In this document: positions 21,786 through 32,376 of the stretch, one piece after another
Position numbering within the stretch: position 1 is the first letter of the stretch
Layout of the letters: every line of letters begins with the position of its first letter
DNA from: Lichina pygmaea
Lineage: Eukaryota > Ascomycota > Lichinomycetes > Lichinales > Lichinaceae
Length of the DNA stretch: 64,000 bases
NCBI GenBank assembly: GCA_963422465.1
Contig: OY730170.1
Location: 1,612,001 to 1,676,000, forward strand
Reading direction: 5' to 3'
Translations under genes and position numbers: made by a program
Notes under the pieces: model-generated
Told to the model about the DNA's origin: nothing
The model's input: only the letters and a program-made list of their open reading frames with translations
Database searches by the model: none

Positions 21786-22664
21786 CTACGTATTCAGGAG
21801 AGGGATTCTCCCGTCTTTGCTGTCTAGTCGTCCGCAGAGAATGACGTCCTCCCCCAGCGGCTTCCAGACGACCTGCCGTAGCCTGGCCACTGGCGCGGGA
21901 GACCCGTCCTCCGCCACGGTCCTGGGCGGTCTCACCGAGACGCTTCCCCGGCCCAGAAAGACCGGTGCGACGGTGACGACGACACTGCTGACGAGACTGG
22001 CGTTGTCCGGCCCGAGCAAGTCGTTGATCACTGTCGCTCCGCCTTCGATCATGACGCTCTCGACGCCTTCGTCGGCCAGCACGCGCAAGATGTCCCTCCA
22101 GCGCGCTGTGTTCCCCTTTGTCGGTAGCCGCACGACTCTTCCTCCACTCCGCTCGATCACTGCTCGTCGTTCCTCGGGCATCTCGGCCGCGCTGCCGCAC
22201 AGTACCCACGGGCCTTTGCCTGCACCGTCGTGCGCCGCGCGGATGACTCGACTCTGTCGGTGCAGCCTCCATCGCGCGCCGGGGTCCAGCACGACCGGTC
22301 TTGGATGACCGCCTCGGACAACCTCGCCATGGCCCTGGCCCTGCCCGACTAGCTCGTGCAGACGGCAGTTCAAACCTGGATCGTCCGCAACGGCCGTGCC
22401 CACGCCCACGAGTATCGCAGCGTGTCTCGACCGTAGGCGGTGTGTCAGGATCTTGGACTCCGGTCCGGATAGCTTCGTTGGCTTCCCAGGGCTGAGCGAG
22501 AGACACGAGTCCAGTGATGCGGCGTAGGTGAGGGTCACATGTGGTAGGGTCTCTACCGCGGCTTTGGCGCATCCGGGTGATGGTGATGGTGGCGATGATG
22601 ATGATGATGATGCCGAAGAAGACGGTAAGAAAGGTTCAAGAAAGTCGTAGCTTGATGTGGACAT
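21786..22664 (-). CDS. RIB7: 2,5-diamino-6-ribosylamino-pyrimidinone phosphate reductase
   Basis: Riboflavin pathway reductase acting on the GTP-cyclohydrolase II product, with NADPH; cytosolic. 292 residues, single exon, stop at 21786-21788. After a Ser/Pro-rich leader the RibD-C domain opens with HVTLTYAASLDSCLSL, followed by GPESKILTHRLRSRH and AILVGVGTAVADDPGLNCR, the hallmark of fungal Rib7. Further on, RPVVLDPGARW, ESVMIEGGATVINDLL and VAPVFLGRGSV are the expected substrate and cofactor segments. Length is somewhat above that of yeast Rib7, mainly from the leader. The gene reads away from the Sse1 gene's 3' end. Confidence 0.9.
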   Translation of the reverse strand: MSTSSYDFLEPFLPSSSASSSSSSPPSPSPGCAKAAVETLPHVTLTYAASLDSCLSLSPGKPTKLSGPESKILTHRLRSRHAAILVGVGTAVADDPGLNCRLHELVGQGQGHGEVVRGGHPRPVVLDPGARWRLHRQSRVIRAAHDGAGKGPWVLCGSAAEMPEERRAVIERSGGRVVRLPTKGNTARWRDILRVLADEGVESVMIEGGATVINDLLGPDNASLVSSVVVTVAPVFLGRGSVSVRPPRTVAEDGSPAPVARLRQVVWKPLGEDVILCGRLDSKDGRIPLLNT

Positions 22665-23187
22665 GACGGCTATACCGTTCGGTTGGCAGGGGAAGAGCCG
22701 CCGAGGTGATGTACAGATATGATCTGTACATATGCAAGTCTACGAAACATGGTAGGCCTACAACACTAGTCATAGTCCTTATCAACAACGTGACGGTAGA
22801 AAAATCTCCCGAGTCATGTCGGCAGACTTGCTGATGCTGAACGGGATCTAGAGGTGTGCTGTGTGGAGCAGGCTGACCAATCAAATATGACTAAGCTGTG
22901 CTGACTAAAGCATCACACAGCATTTGTCACGTGTCACGTGTCGCCCATCGACATTCAGCAGCACAAAGTAGGAAGTACGGAGTACTCCGTACAGAACGTA
23001 GCACAAAGATACAAGCTCTTGTCCCGTCTGGCTTGCTGTGCTGGACCAAACCTGTAATCAAGGAAACAGCCTGCTCTTCACATGGAAGTCATCTCTTGAT
23101 TTGTGTATTCTATCTTCGAACGACTCCGACCCTCCACTTTCTAGACCTGGCCGGGTCACGCCCTGAGGTTGAAAGAAAGGAGCCAAC
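22665..23187. other. RIB7 upstream region
   Basis: About 0.5 kb between the RIB7 start and the Sse1 stop. It has tandem CACGTG boxes (22928-22933, 22935-22940) and an 18-base palindrome (22975-22992), candidates for the RIB7 promoter. Confidence 0.55.
22975..22992. repeat. Perfect 18-base palindrome
   Basis: GTACGGAGTACTCCGTAC, made of a TACGGAGTA motif overlapping its own reverse complement. It sits about 310 bases upstream of the RIB7 ATG. Confidence 0.8.
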
Positions 23188-25785
23188 TTACGCCTTTCCC
23201 CCCTCGGCAGGCTCTTCGACGACGTCGGGTTTCACTGTCTCGGCATCCTTCATCTCGACGTCATCGGCGCTGGTGAGGTCGACTGGGTCGGACTTGGTCC
23301 CTGCTTCCGCCGCGTTCGCCTGTGTCGCGGCCCCCGACTCCTCCTTGCTCGTCATGTCGCCCACGGCTTTGGCCGCCTCCTGGGACCGCTTTGCCGCCTC
23401 GTCCGCCTGCTTTGCGGCTTCTTCGGCTGCCCGCTTGGCCGCCTCGGCTTCGTCGCGCGCTTTTTGCGCCTCCTGTCGCTCGGCCTCGAGCTTGTCTCGG
23501 TAGCGCTGAATGATGGGCCCGGCTATGAAGCGGATCTCGTCCATCTTGGCCACGTAGACCGCCTTGGTTGCGTCTTCACCATCCTCGTACAGCCAGTTCT
23601 GTACCTGAGCGTTAGCCAGCGCCGAATCTCGAGCAAATGATGCTCCCTCGGCGCGTACGACTCTGAAGGAGACTCACCTCGACATCCTCGAGCTTCGCCC
23701 TGAGAGCCGTCTTCTCCTCCTCGCTGGCGAACTCGGCGTACTGCTCGTCGATCTTACCCCTCAGTTCGTAGATGTGCGCCTCAAGCTCGTTCTTCTTGTC
23801 TTCCGTGTCTGCCACGAGCTTGTCTTCCATGTACATGGCGTTCTCCTTCTCGGCAAACTCTTGCTTCACCTGCGGGTCCAGCGACGCTGTTCCGGAAACG
23901 ACAGGGAGATCGCCCTTGCGGACCTGCTTCTTGACCTTGCGCGTCTTTGGCTTCGTTTCCGCCGCGGCGGCGGCGTCGGTCGCGTCGGTGTCCGTCGTCT
24001 ATCGGAGCCAGAGGTTACTTGACGTCCAGGCGATGGAACAAAACTCTGTAGAGAAGCTGGAACGAAGCCTACTCACCTTCGGGTCCTTTTGGTCCTTCTT
24101 TTCGGCCTCGGCCGTCTTCTCCTCGGGGACGGGTTCTTCAACCTCGACGTCCTCGATGTAGTAGCCCTGCTCGACGTTCAAGATGCCGTGAAGATTCAGC
24201 CGAGCCTTGAGCTTGCAGACCATGAAGTCGCCCTTTGGATCCGACTTGACGTTCTTGACCGAGAAGCGCGCGATCCAAGGCTTGATCTTGCCTGGAAGCA
24301 ACTCCGGCTTGGCGTATCGCGCTTCCAGCTCGAACGGGTGTCTTCGGTAGAAGGTGAGGATCTTGGTCGATGGCATGACGTTCCCCTTGTTGAATACCAC
24401 CAGGCTCGAGTCCTCGTCCGGGATGTCGGCCGACTTCTCCCAGCTGAACTCGACAGGGTAGGTGACGATATCGTGCACGGAGAAGTCGCGCACGCGGAAG
24501 ACGGGCGAGAGGATAGCGCAGCTGAAAGCGCAGCCTCGAGCGACGGCCTCGTCCTGATTGAGGTGGTACGAGAGCGGTTTCCCGAAGAAACCGTGAATCT
24601 TTCCCTTGAGGGCCGGCACTCGCGTGCAGCCTCCGACCAGCTCGATCGCGTCGATATCCTCGGGCTTGAGCTTCGCGTCGGCGAGGGCCTGCTCCAACGG
24701 CGCCGTGGCTCGGTCGAGCAGCGGCTTCATCATGTCCTGGAGCTCCTCTCGCTTGACGACGCTCTGCACGTCGACGTCGTTCATCAACGACTCGATGCTC
24801 AGCTGAGCCGAGGCGTTGGCGGACAGGACCTTCTTCAACTTCTCGACCGCCGTCGTCACCCGCACGGTGGCCTTGGGGTTGGTCTTGATGTCGATCTTGT
24901 ACTTCTCCTTGAACTCGGCCGCGATGTGCTCAACCAGGACCCGGTCAATGTTTCGGCCACCGAAGTGGCGGTCGGACGCGGTCGACTTGACGGTCAGCTC
25001 TCCCTTCTTGAACTCAACGATGGAGCAGGTGTAGGTGGTGTGGCCGATGTCGACAAAGGCGACCCGAAGGGGCTTCTCCTCGGGGCCTGGCAGATCCAGC
25101 TTGGTGATGCCGTAGCCGAGCGCGGTCGCGGTGGTGTCGTTGACGAGCCGGAGGAGCTTCAAGCCGGCGATCTCTGAGGCGTCGATGATGCTTCTTCGCT
25201 GTGGATCCGTGAACCAGGCCGGCACGCTGATGACGATGTCGGACACGGGAAGCTTCAATTCCGCCGAGGCGGTGGCCTTGACGTGGCTCAGGAACATGGC
25301 CAGCAGCTGCGTCGCCGTGAAGCGCTCCGCTTTGCCCAGATACGACACCTCCGCCCCGACCTGGCCGCCAATGTCGACGAAAGGCGCGAAGACATAGTCC
25401 TTCTCGATCTGGACGTCCGGATCGTCCAACGACCGGCCGGCCAGACGCTTGAGCGAGCCGACGGTGTTCTTGAGGTTCGAGATCTCTTGCGTCTTTGCTC
25501 CCTCACCTAAATGTCTTGACTTTGAGCCAAAGCCAACAAGTGTCCTGGTAGCAGTTCGGCGCGTTAGCTTGCACCGCAGACTCTCCGCGACGGCTTGAAC
25601 GAGGCTCGCGAAAAGACGTACGGTGTTGCTCGGTTCGACACCTCGTTGGTAATCTATAGGCAGGTAGTCAGGCATCTGGCGGAGAGCGAAGTTGACCGCG
25701 ATGCACTCACCACGTCGACTCCCCGATTTCGGGCCACCGCGATGACGGTGTTGAGCGAACCCAGGTCAACACCCACGACGCTCAT
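23188..25785 (-). CDS. SSE1: Hsp110-family chaperone Sse1
   Basis: Cytosolic Hsp70-like protein, nucleotide-exchange factor for Hsp70 and holdase. Exons: 25785-25711, 25653-25622, 25544-24077, 23998-23678, 23598-23188; total 768 residues. Splice phases all agree; the second exon is only 32 bases. The ATPase domain begins SVVGVDLGSLNTVIAVARN, continues ITNEVSNRATPTLVGFG across two introns, and has AFVDIGHTTYTCSIVEF and ELVGGCTRVPALK. The extended acidic loop and helical C-terminal domain typical of Hsp110 follow (VEEPVPEEKTAEAEKKDQKD; NELEAHIYELRGKIDEQY; NWLYEDGEDATK), ending in an Ala/Glu/Lys-rich coiled tail. A heat-shock element and a TATA-like box lie upstream. The protein is somewhat longer than the yeast homologue because of the tail. 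Confidence 0.95.
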
Positions 25786-25943
25786 CTTTGCGGTTTGTGC
25801 AGACTCGCGTGAACGCACTCTTTAGACCTGGGAAGACGGGGTCGATTGGCTGCGTAGTCTCAGGACGGAGCCGACTGTTGTAGATAGATGTTGCGCAGTT
25901 ACTGCCGTGACGTGCTGTTTGCGTTGCCTTGTGCTCTGGACAC

Positions 25944-25954
25944 AATATATAAAT
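25944..25954 (-). promoter_or_regulatory. TATA-like box of Sse1
   Basis: AATATATAAAT on the plus strand, that is ATTTATATATT toward the gene, about 160 bases before the ATG and between the heat-shock element and the start. Confidence 0.5.
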
Positions 25955-26090
25955 TTTGTGAGCGCAAGGAGGTACAGCATGCAGTGGTCCCTGACACATA
26001 GAAAGACCGCGTTATCGGTACCTAAATCGACTGTACATGTGTACAGCTCGCCTGCTTCTTCCTCACCTTGGTGTTTTCTGCGCGGTGCGA

Positions 26091-26108
26091 GAACTTTCTC
26101 GAACTTCC
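26091..26108 (-). promoter_or_regulatory. Heat-shock element upstream of Sse1
   Basis: GAACTTTCTCGAACTTCC contains three perfect alternating units (GAA-nn-TTC-nn-GAA) plus a near-perfect fourth (TCC for TTC), the binding pattern of Hsf1 trimers. It lies about 305 bases upstream of the Sse1 ATG. Control of SSE1 by Hsf1 is established in yeast; here it is inferred from the motif and its position. Confidence 0.75.
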
Positions 26109-27425
26109 GCCAGGCTGCGCTCCGCGAGGTGGTCTTACTCGTATGCTGAGCTCGAGACTTTTGTTACTGTTGAGCTTCTAGGCCGGCTACGCCGCCGGGG
26201 AATCTATCAAGACTTTATATATGATTCTTCAAGTCTTGCAAGCCCAAATGGTGGAGGGCACTGGGGGCGACCTTCTTGCGACTTTCGCAACGTACTCACA
26301 CTTTACAGTGCACTGAGAGCCGGTGTCGTAAGTTGCGAGAGCCTATCTCTAGAGAGCTCCTCTTTATGGGCGGGCCGGCCATTCCACCTCCCGGTCTTCA
26401 GTACTTGGATAGCCCTACTAAGTCTGCCGTAAGCTACTTATGCACCTAGCCTGAGAGCCCTTACACCTGCACGCAGCGTACTCCAGATACAAAAAGCCCA
26501 ATCCTAGGGATCGACGGTACGTTACGTACCATACTGCAATTACCCAACGTCAGATCAGTACGTTATCATGAGCCTGCACCAGTGACAATCAAAACAATCT
26601 CCACCCACAACAAAAGCATGGATTTATAGCTCTAGTAGAGTTATCTTTCCCCAAACTCTACCGTACTTTAAGTAGAGCCATCTCATCTTCAAGCTCTACC
26701 GAAGTACGGAGTAGACATGTCTAACTTCCAAGCTCTGCAGTCCACACACGTGGCCTAGCTCTAACTTACTCTCCCTCTTCAAAGACCTTACGGTATCGTG
26801 CATCTGCCACACGACCACGACCACACCCAAGACTACGATAGCTCTATCCTCTTGACGTTCATGTCTCAGCACCTCTCTCTCTCCTCTCCAGGAAGAATTG
26901 TAGGTTCGTACCTTACCTCATTGAGTCTGGAACGTACACGTCCTACCGCACCCGCACCAGGACTTGGTTACTTGTGGCCACCTCTTCTGACGACTCTACA
27001 GACAATCTATCGGGCACTCTCTATTCTTTCTAGATGACACGGGAGCCATGAAGCATCATACGGTACGACGGAGAGCTGTTGACCATTTACCACAGACAGC
27101 TCCAAAGCCTGGGAGAATCGTGCCGTAGTTCCACCCCCACACTGTTGAAATACGACAGAAGAGGAACGCCTTGACGGAAGGAGAGGGTGGCCAGAGATTC
27201 TGACCGCGTAAGGAGATAAGACGCATTGATATGGCATGCCCGATGACGGACTCATGGGATCATCGGCCGACATATCCACATGGTCCGATTCCATTCGGCC
27301 CACGATTAAAGCAAGAGTTGAAGCTCTTCTCTGATAAACATCAGCACGTCTCCTTCCCTTGCTACCGCAACGGACTCTCACCAACCCACTAGCGGCTTTG
27401 CCCCTCGACACCCGGCGTATGGCGC

Positions 27426-30176
27426 CTAAGCCGTCGAGCCAGAGGCACCTCCGTCGCCGTCGCCGTCTCCTCTCTCGACATCCTTGCCGTTGCCAGTCTT
27501 CGACGTACCACGTCGCAGCTTGTTCATGTTTTTGCGCAAGAACTTCTTCGGCACCTGGAGGAGGCTCGACCGACGAGAGCTCTGCGACGAGGCCCGGCGT
27601 TGGCCCGGTTCGATCATCTCAACAGTAGCGTCGCCTTGGCTCTGGTCGGATTCGAGGATCGGGCTGGTGGCGCGGCGCTCGAAGCTGGCTCGTCCAAGCG
27701 GGCTGCGAGGGAGAGCGTGCGATCGCATGCTGGACGGACGGCTGCCTAGCCCGACAGGCGTGCGCTGAGCATGTCCCAGGTTGACTTCGCCGCTGCTGAC
27801 AGGCTCGACGATCAAGGGCACCCCTTGCGACGAGCGACCCACCAGCTGGTCAGAGCCGTCGCTCATTTCTCCACCACCACTGGTCATCACTGGAGTCCAA
27901 GGGGGAGGAAGCGTGCGAGGACCGTCAATCGGTGACTGATCAGACCGATGCTCAGAACTGTTCAAGAGGATCTCTTCAGAGGCGTCGAGCGGAGAGGTTG
28001 CGTTTTTTCGCGGGCTGGGCTGTAGATTACCCCCTTCGAGGTCCTGGTGCGGACGGACGAGCTCGCCGCTCAAGGGCGGGCTTGCGATGGTGCTAGACGA
28101 CGAGGACCGAGAGAGTGCAAAGTGCGGTATGTCGGAATGACGAGCGAGGTGATCTGGGAGTGTGACAAGCGACTCTCGCGATGTTTCGTAGGAACCCCCC
28201 GAGTCCCTTTCGGGCACGCCAAAGCGGCCCTCGACCCGGTCCGTTGGGTGTAGCGCTACAGGTGACGGCATCGTTCGGTGCCCGTACGCCGTGGTCTGTG
28301 CGACTTGCCGGAACGACTCCGGCACAATGTTCAGATCGTCCCCGACTTGGTCCGCGCGTTCGATGACTTCCCGGGCCGTCGTTGTGGCGTCGGCGACGCC
28401 AGCATCCGCGCGCGGGCCGCCCCAAGTCCGGCTGCCGGCGGTAAATATACCGTACACCGTGTACATCCAGTTGAAGAAGGGGTTGACGACGAACATGACG
28501 ATGTAAAGCCACGCCTTGAGCCGCCGTAGGCGGATGCCGTAGTAGAACATCATGGCGTAGTTCAGCCCGAGCACGACGGCGATGAACCCGACCGGCAAGC
28601 TTTCGACCTTGTTGGCCGTCGTCGCGACCGACAGGACCATGACGAAGAAGAGCAGTGACGTCGTTCGGATTGTGTTGTGCATGAGCCGCAGGACGCACAG
28701 CAGCGGGTATCTTCGCCAGCACCGAAGGTCCGTCAACAGGCAGACTTCGTTCGTCATGAACCCCAGGAACCAGCGTCGTCGCTGCTTCAGGAGGTGCTTG
28801 AACGTCTCGACCGCCTCCGTCTTGCAGAAGGCCCCCGTACACATCTGAAGCTGATATGGCGTCTGGGCGGCGACCATGAACAGGTGGGTCAGCCACCGGT
28901 CTTCACCGAGGTGGCATCTGCTAAAGTCGAACATGTCGCTGTACTTCCCGGCTTCTTCTGCGAAGTAATATTTGGCCACGCGTCGAAAGGCGGAGTACCG
29001 GAGCATGGTGAGGGCGCCGGGCAGACACGTGACGGATCCACAGCCCGACTCGACTGTGCGCTCGAACAGCTGACCGTGGAGGTATTCGATGTCTTGCAGG
29101 ATGGTCAGGAAGCTGTTTCTCTTCGTCGTCGACGTAATGACGCCCGTCATGGCGTTGATCTTCCGTTTGCAGCCGGGCTTCAGATGCTTGACCAAGCAAG
29201 TCAGTCAGTCAAACCTGACCAAGTTGCTCCTGCCGATGAGCTCACCATATCCCACATGAAATTCTGCAGGCAGTGTTTGTCGAGGATGCAGTCGGAATCA
29301 ATGAAGAGCTGATAGAGATCGTGATTCTGTCGCTGATACTCCTTGTACATCCGGTCGATCAGGGCGAAGGTCTGCCCTTGACAATGCTTCTTGCCGCCAT
29401 GTCGAAACCGAGAAACCGTGATCCGCGCACCGCGGTAAATGATATCGCCCGAAGTCGGATAGCCAGACGGGAAGTTCCCACCGAGGCTGCAAATGGTATC
29501 CTTGTAAAGATCGTCGATGGCATCACCGTCAAACGACAGGAACAGATGCACGCAATCCATCGGGTAGTCCGAGTCCAGAACCGACTCGATTGCGGCCATG
29601 AGCACCTCAAGCTTCTCGTTGTGGGACGGCATTACGACCATGACCTTTGGCGCTGTAGCGGCGACGATGGCATCCGTAGGAGGTTTCCATCTTCCAATGT
29701 CGTTGACAACCAGAAGGTAGACGTTGCAGATCCACGGCACGGTCAGGAGCACGGCGAAGGTGGAAAAGGCGAACCACTGGAAGAACGTCACCATTCCCGA
29801 CGGGAAGCTCTTGGTCAGATACGGCGGCAATGGCAGTGTAACCAGCATCACCACGAAAAAGGCACCCCTGCCACGCACATTTGAGCATCACCGATCAAAA
29901 CAAGACGGGGGTCGTGTCGACGTACCTCATGGTCGAATAGAAAGTACCTTGGAAGACCGCCAGGAATTTGGTCGACCAGTTGATGGCCTTCCGATAGGCC
30001 TGCCAGTAGCAATATGTGAACGCGACCCACATCAGGGCCCACTCCATGACCGCCGCGAGAAGAAAAACGGAGACGACTCCCACGTAGACTATCTGAGTGA
30101 ACGAGCCTTAGCACATAAATCGATGCTAGACGGCGAAAACACGAGAGGATGGCTATGGCTCGACGAGCCACTTACC
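27426..30176 (-). CDS. Chitin synthase, N-terminus lost in assembly gap
   Basis: Family-2 glycosyltransferase polymerising UDP-GlcNAc into chitin at the plasma membrane. Visible exons: one ending at 30176 that runs into the gap, then 30088-29926, 29867-29246 and 29186-27426 (introns 87, 58 and 59 bases; phases fit). N-terminal membrane helices (SVFLLAAVMEWALMWVAF, FFVVMLVTLPLPPYL) precede the catalytic domain with KVMVVMPSHNE, FLSFDGDA, HGGKKHCQGQ, LFIDSDC, HLGEDRW and the product-binding QRRRW. Three more helices follow, then a Ser/Pro-rich cytoplasmic tail of about 300 residues. No myosin or cytochrome-b5 domain is visible, so it looks like one of the shorter non-motor classes (VI or VII); the class is uncertain. 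A possible start (ATG 30420, MGLLWPRETNAELP) lies across the gap. Confidence 0.9.
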
Positions 30177-30178
30177 TG

Positions 30179-30378
30179 NNNNNNNNNNNNNNNNNNNNNN
30201 NNNNNNNNNNNNNNNNNNNNNNNNNNNNNNNNNNNNNNNNNNNNNNNNNNNNNNNNNNNNNNNNNNNNNNNNNNNNNNNNNNNNNNNNNNNNNNNNNNNN
30301 NNNNNNNNNNNNNNNNNNNNNNNNNNNNNNNNNNNNNNNNNNNNNNNNNNNNNNNNNNNNNNNNNNNNNNNNNNNNNN
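30179..30378. other. Assembly gap (200 N)
   Basis: Exactly 200 unknown bases; removes part of the chitin synthase 5' region. True size unknown. Confidence 0.95.
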
Positions 30379-30422
30379 AGGCAACTCGGCGTTCGTTTCC
30401 CTGGGCCAAAGGAGACCCATCC

Positions 30423-32376
30423 TGTCCCCACCAGGACCAATCTCTCTCAACAAACAGCATTTTTGGCTTTTCAAGCAGCACGGTATATCAGCAAAGCCAG
30501 CAGCCGAAGCTGCCTTCTGTTGAGAGAGAGATTGTAACGGCGCAACCGACCCAAGTCCCGAGTCAGTGACGCGTGGAGGGAAAGAAAAAAAAGATGCTAT
30601 ACAACGCGCGCCGAATATTTCGTATCGAGGGCTTCTGCGGTGGAACATGCCCATCGCGATTGCGATCCGGCCTCTAGCGCACCATCGTGAGAAGCCTCGT
30701 CCGATATTCGGCCGGCCAAGACGTATCTTTATCCGCAAGCACAACTGATAACGAGGCTGATTGTGTGTTTATTGTCCGCAACGAAGTGTCAGGACTGCCA
30801 ATGCTCGATAGGTCGCGCCTTCTCCTTGGCGGCAGTGCAATCCTTTTAGCTGGAGGGGCTGCGTGGGCCCTGAAACGGCAGGCTGTTGCTTGGGGACACC
30901 TGACGGCGAATTTGGACCTGCCATGACATGTGACTTTCCTGTCAATTTCTGAATACGTCTGGTCTTGGAACATGCCGTAGAAAGGTAAGGCATGTGCCGA
31001 TTCTGAACAGTGATGGCCTGAATGTGGATACAAGTAGTTGCTCGCGTCTTGGGGAAAATGGCTATAGTCGCAAAGCAAACGTATCCGAATGGATTCCTCG
31101 GCTCTCCGGCGCGCACCTACCATTGCTAGTCTCGACAGAAGGTTTGTTGCCGATGGAGAAGAATCTGTCAAGAGTGTCGGTGCGGAGCAGCAGTACCCGT
31201 AGGGGGATGGCATTTTGCGGTGTACAAGGCTTGTTTGATCCGATGTGGTGTTGGGAAAGAAAACAAGCAGGACAGTCAACTTCAGTTGACGAAGAGCACA
31301 TCGCACTTGAGCTTCAGGACGCCAGTAGGTTACATCAAGAGCCGCATCGCGATGGTCGGAGGACCGTGCGACGATAGAATCAAGCATCATCACCTCGGCC
31401 ATGTCTCAAGCTAGCGTTGGCCGTGCGGAATGTGTCGAAGCCTGTTGAAGAAGTGCCTAGCATCCAGCTGGAAAGTGGCCGCAGTACCGGCTGGAGTGAG
31501 AGGTCTCATGGTCGATGGTGCACCGTAGGTCCTGCTATACATCGAAACCGCTTCTTGAACACCAGAAGAGACTGTAGTATTGCGAAAGCGTACAGCGGAC
31601 GGAGAAGCTTTGCCGAGTTCACCCGGCGGACAGTAAGAGAGAAGGCTTCCAGCAGTTTTGGAGGCCGGGGGAGTCCTAGCAAACACATGGACACGAGCAT
31701 TCTTAGATCCGGCAGAGGGGATAAAGGCTTCTGTCGGCGAAAAGAAAGCAAGAGTAGTAACGATGGGCCAAACTCCTGTGTGGGCAACGGAGATCAAACT
31801 CAAAAAAAGCCAGTTTATGGCAGCGCGCGACGATATTCTTGGTCAGTTCAAGCTTCCCCGTTGCTCTTCAGCCTGGAAATAGATCATTTTCACTCAACAC
31901 CGCGTTTCCTCTGTTTCCTTCTCTACCTGGTGGTCACTCGCACCTTCGACAGCTCTCGCGGAGCTGTCAAATTCCAGACCCGAAGGTAATGATACTCCTG
32001 GGTCTCTCCACGCCAACCGACATCGCCAACAACCGCCGTCGGCTTTGTCCGTTTGAGTGGGTAGGCTGGAGCCGACAAGCCCAGGTGGAAGCCAGGATCC
32101 CAATGAGCGTCACAAGCTGGCGTTGCGCGCAGGGCCGCTTGGACGGTGGTCTCGCTGGTGCTAGAAATCTCTCTTCGGCAGGGCGTAAGAGCGGTGGCAA
32201 GAGGCTAAATGTATGTCGTTGTCCCATGGTGCCCTCGTGCATTCAAGTCGAGCTCGATAGTCATGACGCGTTCAGATCCTGTCATGACGCGCTCAGGTCC
32301 TGTCACGAAGCCAACAGAGGGTTTGTCAGTAACTTCGCTCAAATATTGCTTCGACATGATCTTGTGCAGTGTGGAC
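30423..32376. other. Gene-poor stretch with weak minus-strand frames
   Basis: About 2 kb without a recognisable gene. Two successive minus-strand frames, 31803-31411 (MSLISVAHTGVWPIVTTLAF...) and 31402-30674 (LDVTYWRPEAQVRCALRQ...), have somewhat protein-like composition and the first starts with a possible signal sequence, but I find no conserved motif and no clear splice join. They could be a fast-evolving secreted-protein gene or a decayed gene. Confidence 0.35.

Larger units (their letters stand above)
25786..27425. other. Sse1 upstream region and intergenic DNA
   Basis: The right part of 1.6 kb contains no recognisable gene. Between about 26620 and 26760 a loosely repeated AGCTCTAC unit occurs several times with a TACGGAGTA motif at 26705. 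The left part holds the Sse1 promoter elements. Confidence 0.5.

Noticed and set aside
24089-25177. 362-codon plus-strand frame opposite Sse1
   Set aside because: Composition (Leu/Val/Asp/Arg repeats) is that of an antisense shadow; the minus-strand Hsp110 frame is unmistakable.
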